64,000 nt of DNA. Source: Lingula anatina (taxonomy: Eukaryota > Brachiopoda > Lingulata > Lingulida > Lingulidae). The translations under genes were made by a program, and so were the position numbers. The stretch lies in assembly GCF_001039355.2 (NCBI RefSeq), contig NW_019773692.1:249908-313907 (forward strand). The letters run 5' to 3'. Under the pieces are notes generated by a model, which saw nothing but the letters and a program-made list of their open reading frames with translations, ran no database searches and was not told the DNA's origin. Below are positions 1 through 12,774 of the stretch, piece by piece. Each line of letters begins with the position of its first letter. The first letter of the stretch is position 1.

Positions 1-273
1 ACCTACTGTCACTTAACTCTGGGAACCTCCCGTACCACATACTGTCACTTAATACTGGGAACCTCCCGTACTACCTACTGTCACTTAACACAGGGAACCT
101 CCCGTACTACCTACTGTCACTTAACTCTGGGAACTTCCCGTACCACATACTGTCACTTAACACTGGGAACCTCCCGTACCACCTACTGTCACTTAACTCT
201 GAGAACCTCCCGTACCACCTACTGTCACTTAATACTGGGAACCTCCCGTACCACCTACTGTCACTTAACTCTT
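1..273. repeat. 36-bp satellite, about 7.5 copies
   Basis: A 36-bp unit starting ACCTACTGTCACTTAA is repeated head to tail from the first base, with a few substitutions per copy (for example ACTCT against TACT in the middle). It ends where the sequence becomes A-rich near 273. It begins at the window edge, so the true array may be longer. No reading frame or promoter is associated with it. Confidence 0.93.
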
Positions 274-1109
274 AAACAAAAAAAAACAAGCCCTTTCGAA
301 AAAACAGGGACTAACTTTGAATGTAGTAACCATTGGTAAGTATGGGGAAATTGGCATTTACCCCGGGAAATTAATTTTTTGGCCAAAATGAACAGTTGTT
401 ATCCTTTTAAGTATGGTTTGAGTATATAACTAAAATCGGGCAAATTTTAGTTGCAAACATCGCCCTTCGTGATTATTGCATATCTTAAGAATTAAGTAAT
501 GCAGGTATGGCAAAATATGTTTTGCAGTCAGTAACGAAACCCTGGTTGCATTTAGTGTATCACTGATGGGTAGTTAAACATCTACAGCCCTTCCTTCTGA
601 ACACCATATGGTTAATATTGGAACAAAGTTGCATGTATATTGTGTATATAATTATAAATGCACTTGATCGTCGCTTCAGTGCTATCTGTCTACAATGAAA
701 CGTTTTTTACAGAGCACTATATGCAAGGGTAAATGTTGTAACAAGGTTGCACTTTATTGTCGGCTCGCATTTATCAATTTCAGCGATCTTCATTCTGGTT
801 GGGGGAAACTGATGCCTTAATTCTCGTAAAGTTCATGCTTTTAGGCGTAACGATAATTGGCAAAGCTACATCAGGATTGGCAAAATGGAATCCGTGCTTC
901 CCGGACCGAAAACACATGCCAGCGTCAAATCCATCTTAGTTAGTTTTTATCCATGAGAGCTGAAAAAGTGAATATAAATCTCGATCACACCTGACCTGCG
1001 CACTTGGTGCTTTGACGGCATAAAACATGTGAACCCAATTATTTGGATTTAAGTATTGAAATGCGTAGACAAGGTGAAATTAGTCATAACACCCTTGAAA
1101 CGTGCCCTT

Positions 1110-1214
1110 AAAAGGCCGAAAGAAAGAGATACGGGTTGGGCGGGTAGAGAGGGAAGAAGTAGTAGTAGTAGTAGAGAAAGAGATAGGGGTTGGGCGGCTA
1201 GAGAGGAAAGAAGA

Positions 1215-1258
<44 letters not shown>

Positions 1259-1272
1259 AGAAAGAGAGAGAA
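1110..1272. repeat. Purine-rich low-complexity block with AGT microsatellite
   Basis: Two imperfect copies of an AGAAAGAGATA...GGGTTGGGCGG block are each followed by an (AGT)n run, the second with about 14 units. It translates as an Arg/Ser-rich or Leu-rich frame depending on strand. The base composition explains those frames, and no gene is inferred. Confidence 0.85.
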
Positions 1273-1466
1273 GAGCAATAGTTGGATAAAAGTATATCGT
1301 GTTTAATTCCAAAGCAATGCTAAAAACAAACCCTTCCATCTTGACGTTGGCAGAACGTCAGCAGATATGTTTTGTTAGCTACCAATATTTTTCCACAAAA
1401 CAGACTGACGTGTTAGAGAATTCGTTCGCGTAACAAACGCCAAGGTTTTTGAGTGCATTATCGCGA

Positions 1467-1580
1467 TTTTAGTACTTCTCGACTAATACAGGTTATGTAA
1501 TATATTTTAGTACTTCTCGACTAATACAGGTTATGTAATATATTTTAGTACTTCTCGACTAATACAGGTTATGTAATATA
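1467..1580. repeat. 38-bp tandem repeat, 3 copies
   Basis: Three essentially identical head-to-tail 38-bp units start at 1,467, 1,505 and 1,543 (each begins TTTTAGTACTTCTCGAC). The identity suggests recent expansion. No coding potential. Confidence 0.92.
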
Positions 1581-4379
1581 TTGGGATTTCCAACGACCTA
1601 AATGAAGATCACTGTCTAAAATACCATTACGTTGTCTATCTTAAATTTCAAGAAGTAAGATTAAATCATTTGAGGAAGATTACTAAAGGAACCTCCACTC
1701 CACGTGCACATGGTGAGTGTACTATATATCTCTCATTAACATACGCTGAAAATCTAAGACCTGCCTAGCACATAGCTGGTCCAAATGTCTGGAATACGTG
1801 TACGCTCATATAGCTGGTAAATCTACTTTAATTCGATGGATGGTTTTTTTTAACTGTTTATGTTCCTCTATCCGGCCTATCAACCAGAAATTCTACAAAT
1901 GAGACTTTTTTTATCAGATTGAGGATCCAGACAGGTAACTGTAATCAAATGTTGTCACTTTAACAAACCAGACGCAAGCGTTCACTTATGAAGAAAAGAA
2001 ACCCAGTAAACGTCTAGATACCTGTATGAAGTAAAACCTTTCTTAACTTCACATAACGAGGTGTCAGTAAAGGAACTAGAGAAGGAAATTAAAATGATTT
2101 TCTTAATAATTATTCCAGTTCACAATGTCCAGATGACACCCTTCTATTGATGTCATACATCATATTCTGTTCATATCTGCTCTACCACTGTAAATGCAGG
2201 ATATTTAAAAGGAAAGTAAATACCAAGAATACGCTGTAGACTAATTGTCTCAGTCTTCATCTTTCGCGTCCAATTGTTATAAATATCGGATATGAATGCT
2301 GTCGGCAAAGATTACATTATCACTTCTTTGATCGGTGTTCATCGACGTGTTAATGCCATCCATTTGTTTTGCTTCTGAAAGAATATGATTAATTTAAAGA
2401 AAGGAAAATACAAAACATTTCCTTTCTGCCGATTATACGGCACTTACTTTAAATCAATTAAATCAAAGATACATAGCTACAAATAACTTGCTCGTTTTTT
2501 TATATCAAATCTTTTAAGCAGGAAAAGTGAGCCAATGTGATGACATGAATGTAGCTATGTAAAACGAAACCTTGGCATAGGTAGAGTAAGGTAGAATGCT
2601 TAGTTAACAATATTGTGTTGTATCAATGCGAGAGTAAAAGCGACTTTCTGAAAACAAACTGGCTATTAACCATGTTGTTTTAGTAACTGAATACAGTAAT
2701 AAGACCATCCAACCAGAAACTGGAAAGGTAACGCCATAACACACAGCTATATTTATACATTCATGGTATTAATAGTGAGAAACAAAAGCTTTACTTCTAA
2801 CTTGCGCTAAGGAAACGCTTTGTAAACCGTTATCCGGCACTTGGTTCAAAATAAAGTCTAAAATAGCTGGAAAAGAGCCACATTTCCCAAAACATTGCCT
2901 GATCCCCTGAAGGCAGAGCAGTACCAGTACCAGCGCACTTCACGGCAGGTTTTATGGCTAAAAATAAATTGGTTTGATATTGAAATACGGCTCCATGAAA
3001 AGCACTCGCATCACACAGACTGGTCATTATACTTATCCCGCCCAAAGTAAGTCTCCTGAATATTGAAATATGGCACTGCAGCAGGACTCTACATAACGTG
3101 AATAGTAAAATGTAAATTTCCAAAGACTTTGTTTTTGAAATGCCCCCCCGCCCCCCGCCCCCCAAACGTATAGAAGGGGTGCGTTTTATAAAAACTGCTC
3201 AATATATTTCTGTCTCCGAAGACAGGTCGATTTGATTTAAAAAGTAATTTGCAAAAGGTGCTAGCTAAACACCAGTGCAGGCCATGATGGAACACGTGTC
3301 AGGAACGCGTTATCGATGGCCGCGATATCCGCGCATGCCTTGGGAACAAGGTGGAGGCTGAGGCAAACAACTCTCCGGGACTTAAAGTCAGTTTCTTCTT
3401 GGACAGTCTAAGAAAAGTCGTATCTATAACGCTATACGCATTGTACTGTACGCACATGCAATTATCATTACATTTGGGTCATATATTCTGTACGCAGGTT
3501 TCGTTAAAAGCACACGTATCTATGTTCTTGCATATATAGCAATGCTGGTGAATGTAGAAAGAAAATCTTGGAATCTAGAGAGAAAACTGCCTTCGACGTG
3601 AAAGTCATTTTAAAAAATCTATATTATAGAACATATAAATTCACTGGGAAACCTTATCTGTCTCATGAAGGACCTAAAACGTCAGACCAACAAATATATA
3701 GTTAAGTTATATTTCCAATAACGATTTAAATGACAAGACAAAATTCAAGAATTGCCAAATTCACCGGCGCCAATTCATTTGATGTCGCGTTTTTTATCTT
3801 TAGTAATGCAAAACCCACAATGCCCTCACAGGTAAAACATCAAAGTTGTAATTAGCGCTATGTTTATCTTTCAATTAAACCCTGCCAGAACGAAATCTCG
3901 ACCCAACACCATAAACAGTTCCTGTAACCTTTAGGATAATCAGCTGATGTTAAGCATCGATTGAAGATGATCTCCACCTTTTGCACGGCTCATCGCCTCA
4001 ATTATCAAATCTTCACACTTCCATAGGGTGCTGGGCACGTGCCATTACCTCAGAGAGAGATAGTCTATAAGGTGTCCCTCAAAATCGTGTCAAACTATTT
4101 CCACAATTGTGAGTGTAATTTATGAGTATAGATTTTGGTTAAGAAAGTCTAAAATAATAAATATTGAAGACCGTTAACCACATTAAATGTGTCAAATTTT
4201 TGTAAGTCGTCAGTAAAAAGCATAAATCTTTGTCTTGCGGAACAATATATTTCTTGTGTATGGGGTGCAAAGAAGTGATCTTATTAAAAATTTACAAAAC
4301 CAACCTCCAAGACTGTAGTATGCTTCCCAGCTACATGTATGGCATGCTGGAAAAACCGCGCAACAATCTAAATCTCTAG

Positions 4380-4830
4380 AGAACATCAAAAAGAGATCTT
4401 CGCATTATTTACCCTGAACTTACACAAAATGAAGCAATTAACGTCACTGAACTGCCCACCTTAAAATCTCGGCGCAATAAATAGTGCCAAAAATGTTTTA
4501 TGAGATGAAATTACCTATACATGGATTGAACCATCTTTTACCCAATACCCATGTTATTGAACAGAACCTCAGGAATAGTTACAGTTGCTTTTTACCAAAA
4601 TATCGAACCAAACTATATAGAAACATTTATATACCATACTGCCTATACACTGTACACGTACCAATGAACTATGTTCATGACTTTTTAACTTTTAAAGGAA
4701 TGATGAACGATATATTTTATCCGCAGTTTTCATTTCCCTTCAATATTTATTTTAAAAGTACACTTTTTACCTAATCCCATTTTAATACTGTACCTAATGT
4801 TTTATATATACACTTAATGTATGTTTTATA

Positions 4831-4860
<30 letters not shown>
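4380..4860 (+). mobile_element. Remnant of a non-LTR retrotransposon (C-terminal part of ORF2)
   Basis: Conceptual translation across a frameshift gives features common at the C-terminal end of CR1/Jockey-type LINE reverse transcriptase proteins: RDLRIIYPELTQNEAI, then ELPTLKSRR, then, in another frame, LNHLLPN and further on PKYRTKLYRN followed by an IPYC box. A stop codon and a frameshift lie near 4,480, so it is a dead fragment. The coding part is followed within about 70 bp by an (ATT)n tract at 4,831-4,860, consistent with the microsatellite-like 3' tail of such elements. The call rests on family pattern recognition; the clade is not certain. Confidence 0.65.
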
Positions 4861-4861
<1 letters not shown>

Positions 4862-7800
4862 CCTTCTGGGCCAATACGAAGGCCTCTGTTGTCGGTAATA
4901 AGTCTTATTTGACCTTGACCTTTTTGCAGAGACTGACTTGTTTTCTGAACAGTACTTAAAGGCGCTCTCCTAGCTTTCTTATTACAGTAAGTCAAGAGAG
5001 GATGCCTTAATTTAACCGTTCCTATTGACTGGCAAACTCACCTCATCGATAGGAAAAAAATCCAGTCTTAATGTTCAAACCATGTAATAATGGAAAGGAA
5101 TATGAAGTGAATGGACCCAAAAGTGATTATTTTATGACAATTGTGATTTATAACATTCACACTCGCAAAAAAAAGGACTAGCTTGTTTATTTCTAGACGT
5201 CTAGACTAAGCGCACACGTTTCACACTGCGCGCGCTCACGTGCTGTCATGAACACGTGGAACAGATGAAACATCCAGAAGTATGATCTATGTCTGTTTGT
5301 AATTCTACATGTACTACATGTACCTATGCTTTCCTAGAATCTTATCGTTTCCCCAAAAAATGAAAACACTTCAGCACTTAGCTTATAGAGTACGCTCAAA
5401 ACCTGTACCTAAAAATCCTAAATCCGGAGGTGGTAAATAATGTGTTTTTAATTTTTCAAAGTCCTCCAAAAACATGAAGAACTAAGCCAGTTTTCTCCCA
5501 GTCTATGACTTTATTTTATGAAGTCATTCGTCAAGCGATTTATGCTATGTTATGTCCCTTTTCGAGCGGTATCACTGCAGCGGCAGCGGCCATTCGCGTA
5601 GGAAATTGCACGGACTTCTTAGCAACCGTTAGACCGTAGGTGGTAGCAATACTGGTAGTTGACACTGCAGGTGATCGTGATGTGGCGATGATGAGGGTTT
5701 TCGCATCAATCAGAAAAAAATTCGCACAGTGTGCGACAACTGCGATTGAAACGGCTCCGTTTAGCAGCCCGTATGTAATGTAAATATTCTCGCAGTAGCC
5801 CGTGGAAGCTTACGATGTCCCCCAAAATACATGTTGCAGGGCACATGGCCAGTATACATGTTATCTAATGATTCTTGTAATTTGCACTAGAAAATAATAT
5901 ATTCCTCTGGTCCACGCTCAGAAATTGTAGCAAATGCCTCTAAGAAATACTCGAGTTATTAACTACATACACAATTTAACACTGCACCTTAATTACTTTA
6001 AACGTGCTCCTCGTGTACACGCAATTTTATAGAACGAATTATGAACGCAGATACACACACACACCCAATAGTGTTGAAAGTGTTGGCAGGATATATAACA
6101 ATAGGTAGCGTTAGCATCGACTGCTCCTATGCCGAGAAATGACTATTGCATCACGCACGACTAGAAGTATCGGAATGTAAGGATTATCGGGATCAAATTC
6201 ATAACAACTTCTCTTATTATATTAATTGCTGGAACTGCAGACTAAATGCTAGTCAAAGGATCGCTGAACCTTTCCTACGTGGAGTAATAAAAGTTGAGTG
6301 ATTCCATAGATTACATGGTGTTTGCTGGGAATTCGACCAGCTGCAGATTTTTATCGCAGTGGGGGGTATGTATGTTGTATGCTATATAAACCTTATTAAC
6401 AAGATGGCAAAGGTACCCTTTGTAGGGGTTTAATTAATCATTCAGCTAAAAAAAAAGCCCACTGCCCAAAACTTGTGGCTCATATTATTTTCATTTCATA
6501 GGACAAATACTTGTGTATTAACTTTCTTTGCTTTACCTTAGCAAACTTCTGTATCGCATTAGATGAGTGCGTGAACATTAAAACATCTTCCTCTACTCGG
6601 GGTCTCTCTAAATGTTTTGGGGGTTAAGGGTAATGTTGTTATCTGAAATATCATGGTCTCATTTCCCAGAATATTGCGGTTACGGTTTTGGTCTTAGTGT
6701 CTTTGTTTGGTTTGTTTTTTTCTGGCAAACATCATATTTAAGAGAAAGCTTGATCGTGGATCTTGATCGCATGTTGGGCTACAAAAGCTTTAAACCAAGA
6801 ACTCAACCAAAAAAGGTGACTTAACAAATGGACGCATAAAATGATACAAAGTCATCGTGAATTGAACAACTGGATTGTTTGCTGCATTCTTGTTCAGGTT
6901 GGTCCCAGATTTTCAGAACAACAATTCAACCCATCTGATAATACAGAAATAACTTTTTAAATCATACCACGCTTTCCACAAAAGTAATGCCCCCCCCCCC
7001 CAACCATCCCCATATACACACCATACTTATTAAAATGTAATATTCTCCATATACATGCACCCACATAGCAAGTTGAGCTGTTATCGCTACCTACACAAAA
7101 GTAGCCTCAAGGCGAGTTAAGCTTCCGATGATGGAAACATTAATTTATTTTGATTTTTTGCTCCCTTCACTTTTACCTAAAAAATACGATGCCAAGCGTG
7201 TCGGCTTTCTGTATTTTGTATTTTGTATTCTGTATTTTGTCCGGAAAGGTAGACATTTTGTCAGGTGACAGCGGGGGCTTTGTCCGGGAACAGGGGGTGC
7301 ATTGAAAGGTAAGATGAGCCAGGGCCGAATAAGTCGACTTGGAAAGGGCCTTAAATCAAGACTTGCCTATCGACAAAGCTTATGCTTTTTACAGATAACA
7401 GTATGCAGACTATAGATAAATTTATACTGCTACGCACAATTGTGGAAATACGACATACAAAAATAAGTGGATGTCTTCTTTCAAACGTGTTTACGGTCTT
7501 CTTTTTCGAAGTTATGTAGAAATTCTGAAGTGTACGTGAAGGTCAGGTGTCACGAATGATTTAATTCAACTAAATGCTTTCAAACGCGTCTTCAAGCCAC
7601 CTAGAAAGTAAAAAACTTTCTGTTAATGGGAAAATGTGCCCAAGGCATAGAAAAGATTTTTCATGCCAGAAAGAAAACGGAATATGTAGAAAAATCTGCA
7701 GTTGTGTGTTACATGATGGAGCACACGACAGTTGAATCAATAAATACATAGACGCAATATACTTTACGTATTATTTCCATGTCTAAAAGCCCTGTTAGAA

Positions 7801-8492
7801 TTAAGAATCTAAAGACAAATACGGCCGAATACAAGGTTTGAAACAATTCTATTTCTCCCAATATTGGGATATTTGTTAACAATTTTATTTTGTGGTACTG
7901 GGTCATAAGCCAGCCAATTGAACCTCTATATAGGTCAAACAATCCTTAATATTTAATACCTAAGACATAAGTTATTCATGAACGGTATTGGATTGCTGTG
8001 AGTTAAACCTAAATACTTTACAACGCAGGTAAGAAGAGCAACCAAAACCATAACGCAAGAGGCAGGTGGGCCGTGAGTAGCTTTATAATAAAATAAGGCA
8101 CCCTGGCACCAGGGGTTCCCATACATTATACACCCCCTTTGTAATAATAAAACAACCATCTCTCGTGCTTTCCGGGGAGAACAATTGGCTAATGACGCTA
8201 TACCGTGTGCTGGTATGTAGTGAAGAGGTTTCTGATACCTAATATAATACGAATGCAATAAAGTACGCTTAACGGAAAAAACACACATGTTGGACCTACA
8301 TTCATTTTTCGTACCGAGATAATAATCTTTAAGAAAAGGAATACACGAGCAAACTCTGCTTTCCTTGAAATACTAATGTTCTGGTCCAGCCCCTCTTCGT
8401 GCTGAAACTTCTTCACGGAGAATGACTTTGTTAACTTTACCGAGTTATTCCACACGGGTCAACAATAAAACTGATACAAAATAGGCCTAGCT

Positions 8493-8523
<31 letters not shown>

Positions 8524-8700
8524 GGCGGGGGGGGGGGGAGGGGTATCACAGTATACTGGTGTTGCCATGCACTTAAAAGCAGTGATGTAGTTGGGTTTAA
8601 GGTCTGGCACACGAGTAGTAAACCCAGCATTCCTATAGTTCCTCTTTCACACCCCCACCCCCACCCATCCACCCACACCCCAAGAAACCAGGCAGGGTGT
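4861..8700. other. Non-coding stretch, probably PRKG1 intron
   Basis: No exon is recognised. It contains poly-C near 6,990-7,000, a TGTATTTTG-type simple repeat near 7,206-7,240 and a poly-T/poly-G tract at 8,493-8,540. The region just left of 8,701 begins with a consensus 5' splice site on the minus strand, so it is the start of the intron following the beta-type exon. Confidence 0.5.
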
Positions 8701-8706
8701 ACTTAC

Positions 8707-9008
8707 GCCTGAGTTTTAGGGACTTGTCGAGTGGAGAGATCTCTTTCACTGGTTACGAACCCAGCAGGTTCAGCAGATATAGCTGTTCTTTTCAGCCTGT
8801 CTTTCATGTTAGCCCTCATCTGTGCCTGGTGTTTTTCCGTGATAGGTTTTAGGACGGCCCTGTACTTGGCTAATTCATTTTGAAGATGCTTTATCAGCGC
8901 GTCTTTTTCATCCAGTTCCTGCTCTAACTCGTCTATCAGTTCATCGCGTTGTCTTAACTCCTCAATTTTCTCAGACAACGCCAGTTGAAGATCCCTTAAA
9001 GTACCCAT
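8707..9008 (-). CDS. PRKG1: cGMP-dependent protein kinase I, beta-type first coding exon
   Basis: This exon encodes the dimerisation and autoinhibitory N-terminus of PKG I, the serine/threonine kinase activated by cGMP. From the ATG at 9,008 the protein begins [11 protein letters not shown] and continues as a heptad-rich leucine zipper ([18 protein letters not shown], then [20 protein letters not shown]). This is very close to the vertebrate PKG I beta N-terminus, including MGTLRDLQ and the autoinhibitory pseudosubstrate KRTAISAEP (KRQAISAEP in mammals). After 100 codons plus two bases it reaches a GTAAGT donor (8,701-8,706 on the plus strand), so it ends in phase 2, the same phase as the alpha-type exon. 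An in-frame GTG three codons upstream is not taken as the start. The cGMP-binding and kinase exons were not found and must lie beyond the left edge. High confidence from the N-terminal identity. Confidence 0.93.
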
Positions 9009-10456
9009 GGCTTTCACCGAACGCTGGTTGCCTACTTATCCCACAGAATGAGAGCGAAGGAGATCCACAAAACTCTTTTACGATCTTGAAAAAGAACTCG
9101 CAGAACTAAAGTCTTTCTCCTGACCTTTATGAGAGGAAACTTGTGTTAGCACTTGTTTTGTTTGTCAGCAGTGCATTTATCCTCGCAAACATCATATTGG
9201 ACCCAGTGTTCGGACAGTCTTGTCGGAATTCACGGCTATGTGTCCGCCGAAGAAGAGTCCGTTTGTGTCGTTAGATGCCTGGTATATACAATTCCTTTCT
9301 GCTTGGAGACGTTTTACTTGTATTATGTCACGTTTACAATCCTGGGCGAAACTGCAATCCGTTATTGATTCAATCAATGATTTTACCTGGAACACTCCAC
9401 TATTCCAAATACCAGTGCCGGTTTCGTGTGTCTCTCATTTCTCTGTACACGGATATCAGGAAACAGTGACAGAAGACGCGAATTCCAGCTAAAATACAGT
9501 ACGTGACTTCTAGTAACAACAATAACAACAGACAACAAACTGGCTGTTCGACAACTGGTTACACTTACTTCAGATTTAAACCAGTACAATAAGCCAAGTT
9601 TTATCTTTCCTCCCGTGGAGTTGTCATGGCAACCAGCTGATTCCCCGTGGCATTCCTAAGTAGTACACAGGTGAGATCTCCAAATTCCAAGTAGCGAAAC
9701 TCCAGCTCTGGGAAAGTAGAAAAACACGGCCTGAGGAACGAGTAGTCGGAAACCGCTCGCAGATGTTTTCTCTTCGGTCCAGCTATGTTGTTTGCCTGCG
9801 CTGTATCATGATGGAGGTATGGTGTGCTGCATACTTGACGATTGAACGGGGCCGGGACGCTCGAACAATATCACATTCCCCGTTTTCTTAACTAGCCGAC
9901 AGCGTTCATCAGTAGCAGGGTGAAACGTGCACATTTCTGTATCAAAACACCCCAAACCCTGTTCAATGAATTTCCCTCAAGTTCAGTTGTCAATCTGTCT
10001 TGTTGAGAGGAAATAAGATCACTTTTGGACTAACGCATGTTTGTTTCTAAACACCTTGTCAGTGCACATCCGCCGCGATTTTCTTTAGATGAAGGCAATA
10101 AAGGTAATTTACGTAGTAATTTAAACGCCTGGATCAGCATTAACCTAATTGAATTCAAATAAATTACTTGAATCATCCTTAAGCTTAACACACAGGACGA
10201 AAGCAGTGATGTAAACATCAAGCTACCACAGCCCCCAAGGAGATAACAAATCAGCTTCATTCCCACGAATTACAGTGATAAAAAAGACTGATCCAAAACG
10301 GTTGTTACTTTTAGGATATTTATCATCATCATTTTGTGTATCTGCGGGATCAGTCCAGATTGCCGGTTTTAAAGACTGGGTGATGTCTGTGCTATAAACA
10401 TAAACGGAACAGAGCACATCTTAAACTTACTTTTATTTTATGACTAAAGAGTCTGA

Positions 10457-10502
<46 letters not shown>

Positions 10503-12044
10503 AAACAGATTCGAAGATAATAATATACGGAGATATGACGCCAGTGCCGTCACAACAGACCAAGTATAATCATCTATCATAAGAACAGCCATATCTTGAA
10601 ATCGAAATGAAAAATGAAGACTGGTTTCATATTTGACACACACGCACAGATTTGTGGTGAGTTCCACTGCTTTATTGATTTCATCCCGTGTACTCAGACT
10701 CAGTATATGGGCCAGGGACAGGTGGAACAGAACAGGGCTGAAGATGGATGGATTTCTCAAAGTACATCATAAAAGTATATAACGAGGGTGTCGAATGTCA
10801 CCAGTAAAATACTAAAACAGCTGTGGATTCAAACTATGCAGCAGTAATAAAACTCTCATGATGTGGAGAAAACATCACACTATGGAAAATGATTATGGTG
10901 AATTTATAGTCAATGATATTTTTTTAATTCAATTTTTTAAAAATTAGTAATCATTTAGCACGGTGTATTCCTTGAGTTGCTAATCATAAATAATATCATA
11001 TCAGATGGTTATAACAATAAGACTGTATAACGCCGTAGTGGGACCTGAAAAAAGAGTAGAGCAGATTGGGAGTAAATCAGGGGAATGTTGCTGATGTACA
11101 GTGCAGGATTGCGTTTGCGGAGACACGTCACAACCGGTCGCATTTCTCACCAAATTTCCAGACTGCCCAGCTAGTATAATAAATCTATATCACACAGAAT
11201 CAAGATCGATCATAACGCAAAACTCTTGGGTTTTATGTTTTATGACAGGGAATTCATTCTCACTGATTTAAATTAATATGACGAATGAGCTCTCATGTTA
11301 TCAGAGAGTCTCTAGATATTTCCATATGTCAACCGACAGACAGGTTTTCTAGTGTTTTCTCAAAATATTCACGTTGCTAGCTATTAGAACCTTCCAGTTA
11401 CGGTGATCAGTAAGTTAACACATTATATTGATGCCATCAGCTCTTTTGGTACCATTTTTAATATTTCATATCGTGAACCTCATTTGCTACAAAATCGGAA
11501 ACATATGTTGGTGCACTAAGATAACGTGACACGTGAAATGTTGCACGTATGACATCATCGGTCGTGTATCAAATGTAATTCCCTTAAAATAGCCTCTCGA
11601 TTTATCAGAGCTTTCCGCTGCAATCTACCTATTGTGTCAACCCCGGGTAAATATTTGCCCGTTCTTACACCCGAGATAGGCAGGTAAGCTGAATGGGACG
11701 CGGGTGACCTGTGTTTTCCGGGCGTCCTCCTCTGAAGTAGCAATAAATAATTTCGAGTAGAAAGACTTTGCGTCAAGAAAGAGCTATAAGTAAGCATCGT
11801 GGAGGTTAACTCCGCGTATGACGAGATTACAGCGTCTAATAGGTCTGCTAGTAGGATTAGGATAAAAGAGAGATAGGCGAAATCTGCAGATAGTTTTATA
11901 TAGCGTATGACGTCTGTAGCCGCGAGTTTTTTTTTCTGGAAGACAGACGCCAGGCAAAGTGACAACTCTACAGCTGGATGTTACCTTTGACAAGCATAAT
12001 ATCGGAAAGAAAACTAAGAAGGAGATATTGGATTCTGTAACTAA

Positions 12045-12191
12045 CTAGTATATTGATTACAACAAAATAAACTTAAGTTGTACTAGTATATTGGTTACAA
12101 CAAAATAAACTTAAGTTGTACTAGTATATTGGTTACAACAAAATAAACTTAAGTTGTACTAGTATATTGGCTAGAACAAAATAAACTTAAG
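12045..12191. repeat. 38-bp tandem repeat, 4 copies
   Basis: Units begin CTAGTATATTGGTTACAAC at 12,045, 12,083, 12,121 and 12,159. The inner copies are identical; the first and last carry one to three substitutions, the usual pattern of internal expansion. Confidence 0.92.
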
Positions 12192-12686
12192 TCGGGTCTT
12201 GTTAATGTCAGTGCCCTAGATGTGGATGTTACATATTTCGTCTACCACTGCAGGGTTAACCGCAAGATGCTTTGAAACTGTCTAAAATTGTGGCATTATT
12301 TCAGACCAACTATTGACACATATTATCATAAGACTATGTGTTTGTGCTGCCTCGTGCTCGCTAGCGTGCAGAACGCTAATTTAACGTCCCACTACACATC
12401 ACTGTTCAGACTGTTCACACATGTTTTTGCATTAATTCAGTTCATCTTGACTAATTAAACAGAAATCAGTAGGTTTGTAATTAAGTTGCCACTCCATTAT
12501 TATAAGCCCAGACTTCGTGTACTTCCGGCAATATTTCATTAAGATATGAAGTCGATGAGACGCTTTAAGTGCAGGTGAGCACTAAAACCTGAGGCAGAAA
12601 TCGATGTTTGGTGTCCGGCCTGAGAGAGAAGTTAAGATACACGGTTTGAACTGCGCTCTCCTCTGAAAACAGTCGACTTTTCCTTG

Positions 12687-12774
12687 AAATCCCACTACTC
12701 ATACGCACTCGTATCAAGACTAGCAGTTTAAAATCCCACTGCTCATACGCACTCGTATCAAGACTAGCAGTTTA
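12687..12774. repeat. 44-bp direct tandem duplication
   Basis: Two copies of a 44-bp unit beginning AAATCCCACT differ at one visible position (ACTACTC against ACTGCTC). No coding function seen. Confidence 0.9.

Larger units (their letters stand above)
274..4289. other. Non-coding stretch, probably PRKG1 intron
   Basis: No exon is recognised on either strand. It lies 3' of the beta-type PRKG1 first exon on the minus strand and is therefore probably intronic. Positions about 296-400 hold a dispersed repeat that recurs in reverse complement near 58,220-58,350. A low-complexity block, a 38-bp minisatellite and a C-run near 3,143-3,165 are also present. Short open frames here have no recognisable domains. 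Confidence 0.5.

Noticed and set aside
1049-1339. Arg/Ser-rich or Leu-rich open frame
   Set aside because: Arises from an (AGT)n and purine-rich low-complexity block; open on both strands only because of composition.
3960-4020. Minus-strand CEDLIIEAMSRAK, vaguely like the start of PRKG1 exon 2
   Set aside because: Only a few residues match, there is no good acceptor and the frame stops soon; considered chance.
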